From assembly GCA_945897515.1 (NCBI GenBank), contig CAMDFO010000010.1, forward strand, positions 28,775 through 92,774: DNA of 64,000 nucleotides, in the 5' to 3' direction. Made by a program: the position numbers and the translations under genes. Shown piece after piece: positions 29,660-40,842 of the stretch (its first letter is position 1; every line of letters begins with the position of its first letter). The stretch comes from Rhodoplanes serenus. Its GTDB lineage: Bacteria; Pseudomonadota; Alphaproteobacteria; Rhizobiales; Xanthobacteraceae. The notes under the pieces are model-generated. The model ran no database searches, was not told the origin of the DNA, and saw only the letters and a list, made by a program, of their open reading frames with translations.

Positions 29660-30630
29660 ATCCGCTCGATCCCGGCGTCGGCGATCACCTTGGTCCAGCG
29701 CGCGACATCGGCGGCAATGCGCGTTTTGAAATCATCGGGTGGCCCGGATTTCGGCTCGCTGCCCATGGTGCGGATGCGTTCCGCCACGACCGGCTCCGCA
29801 ACCAGCGCGGTGATTTCACGATTGAGCCGCGCTGCGATGTCGGCCGGGAGCTTTGCCGGTGCGATCACGCCCATCCAGGATGTGATCGAGAATCCCGGGA
29901 AGCCTGCCTCCGCGATGGTGCCGACATCCGGCAGGCTCGTAAAGCGCGTCGCGCCGGTGACGCCGATCGCACGCAGCGCGCCGGACCGGATCTGGCCGAT
30001 CAGCGCGATCGGAGGATCGATCAGGAAATCGAGCCGCTTGCCCAGCAGCTCGGTGAGCGCCTGATTGCCGCCGCGGAACGTCACCGCCTGTATCTTGATG
30101 CCGGCGAGCCGCGAGAAATATTCGATCAGCAGGTGCTGCGGCGTTCCAGCGCCGGGCACGCCACCAAGCACCGGCGTAGAGCGCTCGCGCGCCAGCTTGA
30201 CCAGATCGGAGACCGTCCGGACCGGATGCTCGGGATGGGTCACGATGACGAAGGGAAATTCGATCGCCTGGCCGACGATCGTGAAGTCGTCGGTCGGATG
30301 ATACGGCAGGGATTTGTAGGTCGCCGCCGTCACGGCGTGGCCGCTCGGGATGAATCCCAGGGTGTAGCCGTCCGGTGTGGCGCGCGCGACCTGCGCCGCC
30401 GCCAGGGTGCCGCCCGCGCCGGGACGCGGCTCCACCACGATCTGCTGGCCGAGCCGCCGCGACAGACCATCGGCGACCAGCCGCGCGCTGACGTCGACGC
30501 CGCCGCCGGCAGTCAGACCGTGCAGCATCGAGATGTTGCGCTCGGGCCAGGCCGCGAATGCGCGATCCGGCCGCAGCACGGCGGCGGCCGACAGTCCGGC
30601 AAGCATGCTGCGGCGTGTCAGTTCGGTCAT
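29656..30630 (-). CDS. Bug-type (TctC family) periplasmic binding protein
   Basis: 324 aa. A Tat-like signal (LTRRSMLAG, ~4-12; cleavage near AFAA) is followed by 'PERNISMLHGLTAGGGVDVSARLVADGLSRRLGQQIVVEPRPGAGG', which is the Bug fold. Such proteins bind carboxylates for TctAB-type transporters or as orphan sensors. No tctA or tctB is nearby. Start 30630 is taken at the twin-arginine signal; a longer frame upstream has no support. Confidence 0.88.
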   Translation of the reverse strand: MTELTRRSMLAGLSAAAVLRPDRAFAAWPERNISMLHGLTAGGGVDVSARLVADGLSRRLGQQIVVEPRPGAGGTLAAAQVARATPDGYTLGFIPSGHAVTAATYKSLPYHPTDDFTIVGQAIEFPFVIVTHPEHPVRTVSDLVKLARERSTPVLGGVPGAGTPQHLLIEYFSRLAGIKIQAVTFRGGNQALTELLGKRLDFLIDPPIALIGQIRSGALRAIGVTGATRFTSLPDVGTIAEAGFPGFSITSWMGVIAPAKLPADIAARLNREITALVAEPVVAERIRTMGSEPKSGPPDDFKTRIAADVARWTKVIADAGIERI

Positions 30631-30697
30631 GGCGTTTCCCCGTCCGCGTCTGGTTGCGCGGTGGGTGAAGCGTAGCACGCCGGCAGGAGCGCCGAAA

Positions 30698-31570
30698 TCA
30701 GGCGCTCGTCTGCTCGCCGGCATGGATCGCGGTGAGGCCCTCGCGATAGGTCGGATATCGCAGCCGCACGCCAAGCTCGCGCTTGAGCTTGTCGTTTCGC
30801 ACACGGGCGCAGCCGGAATAGAAGCTCAGGATAAACGGCGACAGCGTTCGTTCCGCTTCGTCCCACGACAATTCCGACGGCGGCTCCATGCCCATGAGGG
30901 CTGCCGCAAACGCGATCTGATCGCCGGGCGGCGCGGGTTCGTCGTCGGTCACGTTGAACAGTCCGCCGGCGCGGCGTGCGAACGCGGCGTCAACCGCTTG
31001 CGCGATGTCGGCGACATGAACGCGGTTGAACACGTGGCCCGGCTTGGCGATGCGATGGGCGCGGCCGGCACGCAGGCGTACAAACGCATTTTGTCCGGGT
31101 CCGTAGATACCGGCGAGCCTCAGGATCGCGACCGGGATGCCGCGCTGTTTTACCAATCCTTGCCAGGCGATTTCGGCACGCACGCGCGCAGCGCCTCTGT
31201 CATGGACCGGAATGGTGGGTGTGGTCTCGTCGATCCACGCGCCGCCGTGATCGCCGTAGACGCCGAGCGAGGAGAGATAGACGATCGATTGCAGATCAGT
31301 CGCGCTGGCGATGTCGGGGCTGAGCATGGCCAGGACCGGATCGCCGGCTTCGGACGGCGCCGCCGAAATCAGGAGATGCGTTGCGCCAGCGATCGCGGCG
31401 CGCAGCTCCGGCGATGCCGTCACGCCGTCGAATGCAAGCATCTCGGAGGCGTCGCCCGGTGCGTCCTTCGGCGTTCGCGATGTGCCGATCACGCGCTCGA
31501 AACGCGATCCGAATTGGGCAACATAATGCCGTGCGCAGTAGCCGAACCCCAGACAGGCTAGCGTGGCCAT
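30698..31570 (-). CDS. NAD-dependent epimerase/dehydratase-like SDR (YeeZ group)
   Basis: 290 aa. The nucleotide motif is the atypical 'LACLGFGYCARHYV' (~4-17) followed by 'YLSSLGVYGDHGGAWIDE' (Ser and Tyr of the SDR active site) and 'ILRLAGIYGPGQNAF'. These fit the extended SDR group with E. coli YeeZ. Its ATG directly abuts the queG stop (TGAATG), so it is the third gene of the GST-queG-SDR operon. Substrate unknown. Confidence 0.82.
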   Translation of the reverse strand: MATLACLGFGYCARHYVAQFGSRFERVIGTSRTPKDAPGDASEMLAFDGVTASPELRAAIAGATHLLISAAPSEAGDPVLAMLSPDIASATDLQSIVYLSSLGVYGDHGGAWIDETTPTIPVHDRGAARVRAEIAWQGLVKQRGIPVAILRLAGIYGPGQNAFVRLRAGRAHRIAKPGHVFNRVHVADIAQAVDAAFARRAGGLFNVTDDEPAPPGDQIAFAAALMGMEPPSELSWDEAERTLSPFILSFYSGCARVRNDKLKRELGVRLRYPTYREGLTAIHAGEQTSA

Positions 31571-32734
<1,164 letters not shown>

Positions 32735-32748
32735 AGGGTCGCCGGTCC

Positions 32749-33441
32749 TTAAAAATCCAGGTCGGCGTACGTCTTTGACGGCGGCACGCCCGGCAACGAT
32801 TCGGCCAAGAGGGCGCGGAACGACGGCCGCGACTTGATCCGCGCGTACCAGGTCTTCGCGGCCTCGTTTTCGCTCCATGGCACATCGCCCAGGTAGTCGA
32901 CCGAAGACAGGTGCGCCGCCGCGGCCAGGTCGGCGTAGCTCAGCCGTTCCCCGGCCAGGCAGCCACGCCCGCTCGCCAGCCATCCGATATAGGCCAGATG
33001 ATAGCGGATGTTGGACCGCGCCGCACGGATCGCATCGGTATCGGGCGGCCCACCGCCCTGCTCGACCCGCATGTAGCGTTTGTAGCAACGTTCCGTGACC
33101 ATCGGTCCGCTGACCTCGGCGAAGAACTTGTCGTTGAACCACGACATCAGCCGCCGCACCTCGACCCGGCCGGACAGGTCCGCCGGCATCAACTGGCGCT
33201 CCTCGAGTTCGGCGCCCCGGGTCTCATCGAGGTATTCGGCTATCACCGAAGCGCCCGGCACCGCCGAATACCCTTCCTCGACCAGCACCGGGGTGGTGCC
33301 GGCCGGGTTGAGTTCCAGGAAGGCCTCACGCCGGTCCCAGACCCGTTCCTCGACAAAGTGGGCGTCGAGGCTGTGCTCGGCGAGCGCCAGCCGGACGAAG
33401 CGCGAATGCGGGCAGAATGGATGATGCAGCAGCGTCAGCAT
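32749..33441 (-). CDS. Glutathione S-transferase family protein
   Basis: 230 aa. An N-terminal thioredoxin-like domain ('[23 protein letters not shown]', candidate active-site Cys10, and '[14 protein letters not shown]' for the gamma-glutamyl site) is followed by an all-helical domain with '[20 protein letters not shown]'. Leads the minus-strand operon with queG and the SDR gene. Confidence 0.88.
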   Translation of the reverse strand: MLTLLHHPFCPHSRFVRLALAEHSLDAHFVEERVWDRREAFLELNPAGTTPVLVEEGYSAVPGASVIAEYLDETRGAELEERQLMPADLSGRVEVRRLMSWFNDKFFAEVSGPMVTERCYKRYMRVEQGGGPPDTDAIRAARSNIRYHLAYIGWLASGRGCLAGERLSYADLAAAAHLSSVDYLGDVPWSENEAAKTWYARIKSRPSFRALLAESLPGVPPSKTYADLDF

Positions 33442-33714
33442 GCAACCTGCGGGGATTGATGGAACGCGCCGGCCGACGCGGCGGGAATCATGCGCCACCC
33501 TAAAGCATTTTGGGACGAAATGTGCAGCGACTGGGAAAATCCCTGTACTCGGAAATCGAGAGTCCTGTCCAGGTCCAACCGGATGAAACCGAGTCCTGGA
33601 GGCCACAGCGGGAAGCAGCCTGTTGCGGATGCGAGCTTGGCCGTTGCCCAAGGCTGAGGGTTGGGCGACAACGGCGTGCCGGTGATTCGTTTCATTCCTC
33701 CGCCGAAGCCCGCC

Positions 33715-34533
33715 ATGCCTGACCTCATCCTCTCCGATCTGCTGAAAGCGGTCCTGCTCGGCCTGGTCGAAGGTCTGACCGAATTCATCCCGGTGTCCTC
33801 GACCGGGCACCTGCTGTTGATCCAGCGCTTCTTCGGTTTCGACGACGAGGATTTCGGCAAGACCTTCGCGGTGCTGATTCAGCTCGGCGCGGTTCTCGGC
33901 ATCCTTTCGGTCTATTTTGTGAAGCTCTGGAAGATTTTCATCGGCATGTTCAGCGATCCGCAGGCGCGGCGCTTCGTCATCGGCGTCGTGATCGCGTTCC
34001 TGCCGGCGGCGATCGTCGGCGCCGCGGCGCACAGCTTCATCAAGAGCGTGCTGTTCAATCCATGGGTGGTCTGCTTCACGCTGATCGCCGGCGGCGGAAT
34101 CCTGCTGTGGGTCGACCAGCTCGACCTCAAGCCGAAGTATCACGACGCCACGGTGTTCTCGCTGCCGATGTATCTCGCCATCGGCATATTCCAGTGTTTC
34201 GCCATGGTTCCGGGCGTGTCGCGCTCCGGCGCCACCATCGTCTCGGCCATGCTGCTCGGCGCCGACAAGCGCTCGGCCGCGGAGTTCTCATTTTTCCTCG
34301 CTATCCCGACGATGGCGGGCGCGTTCAGTTACGATCTCTACAAGAACTGGGCGCTGATGGGCGGCAGCAACAGCATCATGGTTGCGGTCGGCTTCGCGAC
34401 TTCATTCGTCGCCGGCTGGATCGTGGTGAAGTCGCTGCTCAACTACGTCTCGCGCCACGGTTTCTCGCTGTTCGCGTGGTGGCGCGTGATCGTGGGCTCG
34501 ATTGGTTTGATCGGTCTGGCGCTGGGGAAATAG
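33715..34533 (+). CDS. uppP: Undecaprenyl-diphosphatase
   Basis: 272 aa, about eight membrane helices. It recycles undecaprenyl diphosphate to the monophosphate carrier for peptidoglycan and polysaccharide synthesis. '[15 protein letters not shown]' (~18-32) and 'PGVSRSGAT' (~172-180) are the two conserved active-site loops. Start 33715 gives the family N-terminus; an in-frame ATG at 33661 is less likely. Confidence 0.96.
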   Translation: MPDLILSDLLKAVLLGLVEGLTEFIPVSSTGHLLLIQRFFGFDDEDFGKTFAVLIQLGAVLGILSVYFVKLWKIFIGMFSDPQARRFVIGVVIAFLPAAIVGAAAHSFIKSVLFNPWVVCFTLIAGGGILLWVDQLDLKPKYHDATVFSLPMYLAIGIFQCFAMVPGVSRSGATIVSAMLLGADKRSAAEFSFFLAIPTMAGAFSYDLYKNWALMGGSNSIMVAVGFATSFVAGWIVVKSLLNYVSRHGFSLFAWWRVIVGSIGLIGLALGK

Positions 34534-34539
34534 CGGGCG

Positions 34540-35514
34540 CTACGCGCCTCTCGCCACCTTGAACTGCCCGGTCTTGCGGAACCGCCAGAGATACGACGGC
34601 ACGATCACCTCCAGCGCGGTCGGCGCAATGCCGAGCGATTGCAGGGTGCGGCCTTCGGCCTCCGCAGCAGGCGAGACCACGTTGTCGGTCTTGAGCAATT
34701 CGACCTGGTCCGGCGTCAGCAGCGGCTTCGGCATGTATTGCAGGACCTGCGCCTGGATTTTCGCAAGCGGGAAAGGCAGCGGCACCAGCAGGCGTCGGCG
34801 CTCGATGGTCGCGAGAACGTATTCCATCAGCGCCTTGAAGGTCTTCACCTCCGGACCGCCGAGTTCGTAGATCGTGCCGGGCTTGGCCTGGCCGTCCGCC
34901 GCGCGGGCGATCGCTTCCGCCACGTCGCCGACGAACACTGGCTGGAAGCGCGTTTCGCCGCCGCCGATCAGCGGCAGCGCCGGCAGGATCGTCGCCATCG
35001 CGGCGAACTTGTTGAAAAAGGCGTCCTCCGGACCGAACATGATCGACGGCCGGAAGACCGTCGCGCGCGGCACCGCCGCCAGCACCAACCGCTCGCCGAC
35101 CGCCTTGGAGCGCGCGTAGTCCGACAATGAATTCTCGTTGGCGCCGATCGCCGAGACATGGATCATGCGCGCGCCGTGGGCAGCCGCGGCGAGTGCAGCC
35201 TGCTCGGCGCCGAATGTCTGCACGGTGTCGAAGCGCTGACGGCCGCGCTCGTACAGGATGCCGGCCAGGTTGATGACGATGTCGGCATCGCGCACTGCGG
35301 CCTCGACCGAAGGCCCGTAGCGCAGGTTGGCCTGCACCGCGTGGATCTGGCCGACCCGGCCGAGCGGCTGAAGGTGACCGGCAAGATCTGGCCGGCGCAC
35401 CGCGACGCGGATGCGGTAATGGCGCTTGGCGAGCGCCCGCACCAGGTGCCGCCCGAGGAAGCCCGAGCCGCCGAAGATCGTGATGAGCGTGTCGTTGTTG
35501 GTCTGGAGGGTCAT
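34540..35514 (-). CDS. NDUFA9-like NAD(P)-binding protein
   Basis: 324 aa atypical SDR. 'ITIFGGSGFLGRHLVRALAK' (~11-30) is the nucleotide motif and 'MIHVSAIGANENSLSDYARSKAVGE' replaces the usual YxxxK loop. 'FRPSIMFGPEDAFFNKFA' matches alphaproteobacterial homologues of mitochondrial complex I subunit NDUFA9. Whether it binds complex I here is inference. It is convergent with uppP. Confidence 0.85.
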   Translation of the reverse strand: MTLQTNNDTLITIFGGSGFLGRHLVRALAKRHYRIRVAVRRPDLAGHLQPLGRVGQIHAVQANLRYGPSVEAAVRDADIVINLAGILYERGRQRFDTVQTFGAEQAALAAAAHGARMIHVSAIGANENSLSDYARSKAVGERLVLAAVPRATVFRPSIMFGPEDAFFNKFAAMATILPALPLIGGGETRFQPVFVGDVAEAIARAADGQAKPGTIYELGGPEVKTFKALMEYVLATIERRRLLVPLPFPLAKIQAQVLQYMPKPLLTPDQVELLKTDNVVSPAAEAEGRTLQSLGIAPTALEVIVPSYLWRFRKTGQFKVARGA

Positions 35515-35642
35515 TTGCTGGGCTGCCGGGGTGCCGGACTGCCCGAATACCAGGATGGGCCGTGGCCGTACAGGGGGCGGAGCCTTAAGATTGACAAGGC
35601 AAAAGGTGCGACCTTATGTGTGCCCTGCCTGCAAGCTCCCGT

Positions 35643-35727
<85 letters not shown>

Positions 35728-35793
35728 ATCATTTTTCATGAGCATCGGGGCATCCGGCGCGTGCCGGCGGCTGAGTGTGCCTGGCTCGCGGGC

Positions 35794-36771
35794 TCAATCG
35801 TGCTTGGCGCCGACCGCGGTGACCAGCCGCCCCCAGTGAGCGGACTCTTTGTTCACGTACTCGCCGAACTGCTGCGGCGTCAGCGTGGAGCGCCTGAAAC
35901 TCTGCTTCTGGAAGAAATCCCGCGCAGGCTTCGAATCCAGCACCTTCTCGACGTCTTCATGAATCTTCCGGACAAGTTCGCTCGGCATCCCGGCTGGGCC
36001 GAACAGGCCGGACCAGAATGAGGTCGTGAATCCCGGCACGCCGGCTTCGGCGATCGTCGGAAACTCCTGCCGTGTCGGAGCGCGGACCTCGTCGGCAGCG
36101 GCGAGAATCCGCAGCTTGCCCGAGCTCTCGTAGGCTTCGATGCTCGATAGGTTGAGCAGCAGCATCGAGACGTCGCCGGTCAGCAGGCCGGTGAGTGCGG
36201 CTGGCGCGCCGCGATACGGAACATGGACGAGATTCATGCCGGTACGCTGCTTGAGATCCTCCATGCTGAGATGGGAGTACGAGCCGATACCGTAGGAGCC
36301 GTAGTTGATGACACCGGGCTTCGACTTCACATGGGCAACCAGCTCATTGACGTTGGTCGCCGGCAAGGCCTGGTTGACCACGAGCATCGGCGTCCCGTGG
36401 CAGAGCACCATGATTGAGGTGAAGCTTTTCGGATTGTAAGAGAGCTTGCTGGTCATATGCGGATTGATCGTGAAGGGCGAATCCGGTGCCACCAGGAGGG
36501 TGTAACCGTCGGGGGCTGAGCGCTCCACCGCGATCGCTCCGACCGCGTAGTTTCCACCCGGCCGGTTGTCCACGATCACCGACTGGCCCCAGCGCTCCGA
36601 AAGGCCCTGCGCGACCAGCCGCGCCATCGTGTCGGTCACGCCGCCGGCGGGAACCGGAACGATCAGCCGAACCGGCGCAGTTGGAAAATTTTGCGCAGAA
36701 GCCGGAACGGTCACCATGGCGGCCAGACCCATGATGATGGCAAGCAGGATCGGTCGTGCGTTGATCGTCAA
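35794..36771 (-). CDS. Bug-type periplasmic binding protein, TTG start
   Basis: 325 aa. Sec signal (~1-28, ending ASAQ) then 'NFPTAPVRLIVPVPAGGVTDTMARLVAQGLSERWGQSVIVDNRPGG', the Bug/TctC core. TTG 36771 is chosen because GGGAGG lies 5 nt upstream and it begins exactly at the signal peptide; upstream in-frame ATGs add a non-hydrophobic extension that overlaps the cupin gene. No tctAB genes nearby. Co-directional with, and 28 bp after, the cupin gene. Confidence 0.85.
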   Translation of the reverse strand: MTINARPILLAIIMGLAAMVTVPASAQNFPTAPVRLIVPVPAGGVTDTMARLVAQGLSERWGQSVIVDNRPGGNYAVGAIAVERSAPDGYTLLVAPDSPFTINPHMTSKLSYNPKSFTSIMVLCHGTPMLVVNQALPATNVNELVAHVKSKPGVINYGSYGIGSYSHLSMEDLKQRTGMNLVHVPYRGAPAALTGLLTGDVSMLLLNLSSIEAYESSGKLRILAAADEVRAPTRQEFPTIAEAGVPGFTTSFWSGLFGPAGMPSELVRKIHEDVEKVLDSKPARDFFQKQSFRRSTLTPQQFGEYVNKESAHWGRLVTAVGAKHD

Positions 36772-36799
36772 ATCGTCCTCCCAGATCTGTCTGCTGTGC

Positions 36800-37318
36800 T
36801 CACTTGCGGTCGCGCGTGCTGGCCATTCCCGTGATCGGATGGCCGATGCCGAGCGGTTCCGCATCGATCAGAACGAACGCCACGCGCGCGGGTTTATCGC
36901 TGCGGTTGACCCAGGAATGATTGGTGCCGCGCTGAACCATGATGTCGCCGCGACGCATCGTCACCGTGGAATCGTCCATGTCCATGTCGATCTCGCCTTC
37001 CATGACGATCACATAGTCGATGGTTTCGGTCCGGTGCATCGCGGGGGTGCTGCCGGGAGGGAAGTCCGTCACGGTGAACCGCGTGCCCCTGGCCGGCGGA
37101 GCGGTGCCGATGATGCGTGCCCCCATGTCCTCGAACTGCTCGCCGATCGGGATCGCCGCGGGCGTGCGGTCCGTGCACCAGATCAGCGTCGAAGCCAGGC
37201 CGGGAACCGGACGTTTGGTGTTGGTCGCCGGCGCATCGAGCATCACCTTGGCGACATTCTTCTCGTTGTGACCTGTGACGAGACGGCGGATCGGCGGATG
37301 GCCGGACGTTTCACTCAC
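36800..37318 (-). CDS. Single-domain cupin protein, GTG start
   Basis: 172 aa. The cupin motif reads 'STPAMHRTETIDYVIVMEGEIDMDMDD' then 'GDIMVQRGTNHSWVNRSDKPARVAFVLID', with metal-type His and Glu positions partly kept. The start is GTG at 37318 behind a GGGGGGAGG tract. It is divergent from the gentisate-dioxygenase-like gene and upstream of the Bug gene. Confidence 0.82.
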   Translation of the reverse strand: MSETSGHPPIRRLVTGHNEKNVAKVMLDAPATNTKRPVPGLASTLIWCTDRTPAAIPIGEQFEDMGARIIGTAPPARGTRFTVTDFPPGSTPAMHRTETIDYVIVMEGEIDMDMDDSTVTMRRGDIMVQRGTNHSWVNRSDKPARVAFVLIDAEPLGIGHPITGMASTRDRK

Positions 37319-37516
37319 TTTGCATTCCTCCCCCCGTGCTTCGCGAGGACCGCTCAACGCCACGGAAACCCGCGATATTTGGCTGAAAGTGAAAGCCGCA
37401 CAACGGCACGCACGAACATTCTTGCGGTGCCCAAAAAATCCTCATAATTTCAATAACAAACGCTTGGGAAGGCGCGGCCTATCCCAAGTGTCGCCTGAGT
37501 GCGACTGGAGCACCCC
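37319..37516. promoter_or_regulatory. Divergent control region of the aromatic cassette
   Basis: 198 bp separate the cupin-Bug pair (minus) from the bicupin dioxygenase (plus). AT-rich stretches around 37440-37455 (CATAATTTCAATAACAAA) stand out from the GC-rich surroundings and could hold promoters. No operator half-sites were certain and no regulator gene is adjacent. Confidence 0.4.
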
Positions 37517-38623
37517 ATGCGTGAAGACGTGATCGGCCGGGCCAACGTCGAGGACACACCGGAGCTTGACCGCTATTACGCCGAGCTCGGACGGCAGGAG
37601 AGCTACGCGCTCTGGACCGTCGCCAACGCTATCGAGCCGTGGGAGCCGAAGCCGGTTTCGGTGCCGGTGCTCTGGAGCTATGAGGCGATGCGCCCGCTGG
37701 TGCTCAAGGCGCTCGACATGGTCAGCCCGGAGAAAGCCGGGCGGCGCGTGATCGCGCTCGAGAATCCGGGCCGCAAGGGGCTTTCGGCTTGCGTCGGCTG
37801 GCTCTACACCGGATTGCAGGTGATGCGGCCCGGCGAGTTCGCCAACGCGCACAATCACGCCTCGGCGGCGCTGCGTTTCATCATGGAGGGCGCCGGCGCC
37901 TATACGGTGGTGGACGGCCACAAGATGGATCTCGCCGCGGGTGACTTCGTCATCACGCCGAACGGCACCTGGCATGACCACGGCGTCGACGCGGGTGGCG
38001 AGACCACGGTCTGGCAGGACGGCCTCGACATGCTGCTGCTCAACCAGCTCGACGCCAATTTCTACGCTGTGCATCCCGAGCACGTGCAGAAGTCGAACTA
38101 TCCGATCAACGACACGTCAGCGGTCTACGGCGGTCCCGGTTTGCTGCCGGCGGGCGGCGAAGCGTGGAGCAAGCCCTATTCGCCGCTGTTCAAGTACGAA
38201 TGGGCGCCGACCTACGAGACCCTGGTGAAGGCGTCGAAGGCGACCGACGGCTCGCCCTACGACGGCATCATCATGCAATACGTCAATCCCATCACCGGCG
38301 GGCCGGTGATGAAGACGCTCGGCGCGCACATTCAGTTGCTGCGGGGCGGTGAGCGCACCAAGGCGCATCGCCACACCGGCTCGGTGGTCTATAACGTCGC
38401 CAAAGGCTCGGGTTATTCGATCATCGGCGGCAAGCGCTTCGACTGGAAGAAGAACGACATCTTCGTGGTTCCGTCCTGGGCCTGGCACGAGCACGCCAAC
38501 TCATCCGAGCGCGACGACGCAGTGCTGTTCTCGTTCAGCGACCTGCCGTCCATGCACGCGCTCGGCTTGTATCGCGAAGAGGCTTGTTCAGAGAACGATG
38601 GGTATCAGCAGCTTGCGCACTGA
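37517..38623 (+). CDS. Gentisate 1,2-dioxygenase-like bicupin
   Basis: 368 aa with two cupin halves. The N-terminal half has H112 and H114 in 'NAHNHASAALRF' and a distal His153 in 'TWHDHG', the ferrous-iron set of gentisate/salicylate ring-cleaving dioxygenases. The C-terminal half has 'KAHRHTGSVVYNV' and 'SWAWHEHAN', so both halves keep metal-type residues. It should cleave a hydroxylated benzoate between carboxyl and hydroxyl carbons; gentisate, salicylate or 1-hydroxy-2-naphthoate remain possible. Confidence 0.82.
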   Translation: MREDVIGRANVEDTPELDRYYAELGRQESYALWTVANAIEPWEPKPVSVPVLWSYEAMRPLVLKALDMVSPEKAGRRVIALENPGRKGLSACVGWLYTGLQVMRPGEFANAHNHASAALRFIMEGAGAYTVVDGHKMDLAAGDFVITPNGTWHDHGVDAGGETTVWQDGLDMLLLNQLDANFYAVHPEHVQKSNYPINDTSAVYGGPGLLPAGGEAWSKPYSPLFKYEWAPTYETLVKASKATDGSPYDGIIMQYVNPITGGPVMKTLGAHIQLLRGGERTKAHRHTGSVVYNVAKGSGYSIIGGKRFDWKKNDIFVVPSWAWHEHANSSERDDAVLFSFSDLPSMHALGLYREEACSENDGYQQLAH

Positions 38624-38656
38624 CGGCACCATCATTGTTTCAAGCGGAGAGCTTGC

Positions 38657-39271
38657 ATGACCACCCGCCTGCACCGTGGCGATCTTGCCGACCTCTCGCG
38701 CTACAAGGGCGCGGTCGCGGTCGATACCGAAGCGATGGGTCTCGACGTGCGCCGCGACCGGCTGTGCGTGGTCCAGCTCTCGCCCGGCGACGGTACCGCC
38801 GACGTCGTGCAGATTCCGGCGGACCATCGCGACGCGCCCAACCTACGGCGGCTGATGGCCGACACTTCGGTGCTCAAGATTTTCCATTTCGCGCGGTTCG
38901 ATCTCGGCATGATCTCCAACACGCTGGGCGTGATGCCCGAGCCGGTGTTCTGTACCCGCACCGCGTCGCGGCTGGTTCGCACCTACACCGATAAGCACGG
39001 CTTGAAGGACCTGGCGCGCGAACTGCTCGGCGTCGACATGTCGAAGCAGCAGCAGAGTTCCGACTGGGGCGCCGAAGCCCTCAGCGACGCCCAGGTTGCC
39101 TATGCGGCCTCCGACGTGCTGCACCTGCATGCTCTCAAGGACAAGCTCGAGGCCATGCTGGCTCGCGAGGGTCGGACCGAAATTGCGGCGGCTTGCTTCC
39201 GGTTCCTGCCCGACCGCGCCCGGCTCGACCTCGCCGGATGGGCGGCGGAAGACATTTTCGCGCATTCGTGA
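38657..39271 (+). CDS. rnd: Ribonuclease D, short alphaproteobacterial form
   Basis: 204 aa with only the DEDD-y 3'-5' exonuclease domain. D23/E25 in 'VAVDTEAMGL', D82 in 'HFARFDLG', and Y149/D153 in 'AYAASD' are the five catalytic residues. The HRDC domains of the ~375-aa E. coli enzyme are missing. It probably trims tRNA or structured RNA 3' ends. It lies upstream of the lpt genes. Confidence 0.88.
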   Translation: MTTRLHRGDLADLSRYKGAVAVDTEAMGLDVRRDRLCVVQLSPGDGTADVVQIPADHRDAPNLRRLMADTSVLKIFHFARFDLGMISNTLGVMPEPVFCTRTASRLVRTYTDKHGLKDLARELLGVDMSKQQQSSDWGAEALSDAQVAYAASDVLHLHALKDKLEAMLAREGRTEIAAACFRFLPDRARLDLAGWAAEDIFAHS

Positions 39272-39365
39272 CCGTTTCGGTCGTGCCTGGGCCACATTCG
39301 CGGAAGATTTTTAAGTCCTCAAACCCTAAGATAAGCCTCGCAGACCACGATTCTGCGCAGGCTGG

Positions 39366-40091
39366 ATGAATCCATTGCCCACCGCGACCGCTCTAGGCGA
39401 CATGGCGACCAAAGGTTTGGCAACCGACGGCATGGTCGGGAAGCGGTCGGATAACATCCGGGCGTTCCGGCACGCCGCGCGGCACAGCCGGCATGTCCGG
39501 GTGCTGCGGGTGGCGATCCCGGTGGTCATCGTCGCAATGTTGGCAGCGGCCGCGCTCGCGGCTTGGCTCGACCCGTTGCGCATTCTTGCCGCGCGCCTGC
39601 CGGTCGACTCCGCCGGCCTGGTGATTTCCGGCACCAAGATCACCATGGCGTCGCCCAAGCTCAGCGGCTACACGCGCGATGCGCGCTGGTACGAACTCAC
39701 CGCCCGTGGCGCGACCCAGGACGTCACCAAGCCCGACATCGTGGAATTGCAGGAAATCCGCGCCAAGCTGGAAATGCAGGACAAGAGCACGATGGACTTG
39801 TTCGCGCTCGACGGCACCTTCGACCGCAAGGCCGGCCTGCTCGTGCTCGGCCGCAACATCACGCTGCGCTCGACCAACGGTCTCGAAGTTCGTCTGAGCC
39901 AGGCGGTCATCGATACCGTCAGCGGCAACATCACGTCGGACAAGCCGGTCGAAATGAAGATGCTGCAAGGCACGCTCAACGCCAACACGATGGAAGTGAC
40001 CGATCGCGGCGACGTCGTTCGTTTCGACGGTGGCGTTGCCATGACGCTGACGCTGGGTGACGTGGCCGCGCCCAAGGCGGTGCAGCCGTGA
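39366..40091 (+). CDS. lptC: LPS export periplasmic protein LptC
   Basis: 241 aa. One membrane helix (~49-67) anchors a periplasmic beta-jellyroll ('LVISGTKITMASPKLSGYTRDARWYELTARGATQD' and 'GNITSDKPVEMKMLQGTLNANTMEV'). LptC joins the inner membrane LptBFG complex to the LptA bridge. An extra ~45-residue cytoplasmic N-terminus is present; ATGs at 39402 or 39432 are alternatives. Its stop overlaps lptA. Confidence 0.88.
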   Translation: MNPLPTATALGDMATKGLATDGMVGKRSDNIRAFRHAARHSRHVRVLRVAIPVVIVAMLAAAALAAWLDPLRILAARLPVDSAGLVISGTKITMASPKLSGYTRDARWYELTARGATQDVTKPDIVELQEIRAKLEMQDKSTMDLFALDGTFDRKAGLLVLGRNITLRSTNGLEVRLSQAVIDTVSGNITSDKPVEMKMLQGTLNANTMEVTDRGDVVRFDGGVAMTLTLGDVAAPKAVQP

Positions 40092-40729
40092 GTCTGCTGG
40101 CATGGATGCGAGTTGGCGTGTTCGCCGCGGTCGCAACAATGGCCGCGCCGGGCGCGATGGCGCAGGCCAACAAGGGCGTGCCGAACGCATTGCAGGGATT
40201 TTCGCAGAACCGCGACCAGCCGGTGCAGATCGAAGCGTCTTCGCTGGAGGTGCGCGACAAGTCCGGCATGGCGACATTCACCGGCAACGTCCGCGTCGTG
40301 CAGGGTGACACCACGCTGCGATGCAAGTCGCTGGTCGTGCACTACCTGAGCGGCAGGAATGAGCAGGGCGGCGCCATGAAGACCGCCACCCCTGGTCCCG
40401 GCGGGCAGCAGCAGATCAGCAAGCTCGAAGCCAAGGGCGGCGTCACCGTCACCCAGAAGGATCAAGTGGCGACCGGCGACACCGGCCTGTTCGACATGCA
40501 GGCCAACACCGTCACGTTGCTGGGCAACGTCACGGTCAGCCAGGGGCAGACCGTGATGAAGGGCGAACGGCTGGTGGTCAATCTGACCAGCGGCGTGTCG
40601 CGCGTCGAGGGCGGCAAGTCGCAGGTGCGCATTCTGATCCCGCAAAATTCTCAGGCCCCTGCGAGCGGCGGCACGCAGGCTCCCGGCATCATGCCCAAGC
40701 TGGGCCCGCGGCCGTTCCCGTCAAACTGA
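40088..40729 (+). CDS. lptA: LPS transport protein LptA
   Basis: 213 aa, GTG start overlapping the lptC stop (GTGA). Signal peptide (~1-25, ending AMAQ), then the OstA beta-jellyroll: 'QPVQIEASSLEVRDKSGMATFTGNVRVVQGDTTLRC' and 'QANTVTLLGNVTVSQGQTVMKGERLVVNL'. It bridges the periplasm for LPS. The C-terminal ~35 residues are Pro/Gly-rich and disordered. Confidence 0.92.
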   Translation: MSLLAWMRVGVFAAVATMAAPGAMAQANKGVPNALQGFSQNRDQPVQIEASSLEVRDKSGMATFTGNVRVVQGDTTLRCKSLVVHYLSGRNEQGGAMKTATPGPGGQQQISKLEAKGGVTVTQKDQVATGDTGLFDMQANTVTLLGNVTVSQGQTVMKGERLVVNLTSGVSRVEGGKSQVRILIPQNSQAPASGGTQAPGIMPKLGPRPFPSN

Positions 40730-40842
40730 AAGGGCGGCGGCGAAGCCCACAATCTCGCTCGCGGTTGAAAGCCGGGTATCGACCGACTATCACCGCGTAA
40801 TCGACGGGAGCCGACCTGAAACTGCTCGACGATATTCTCGCG

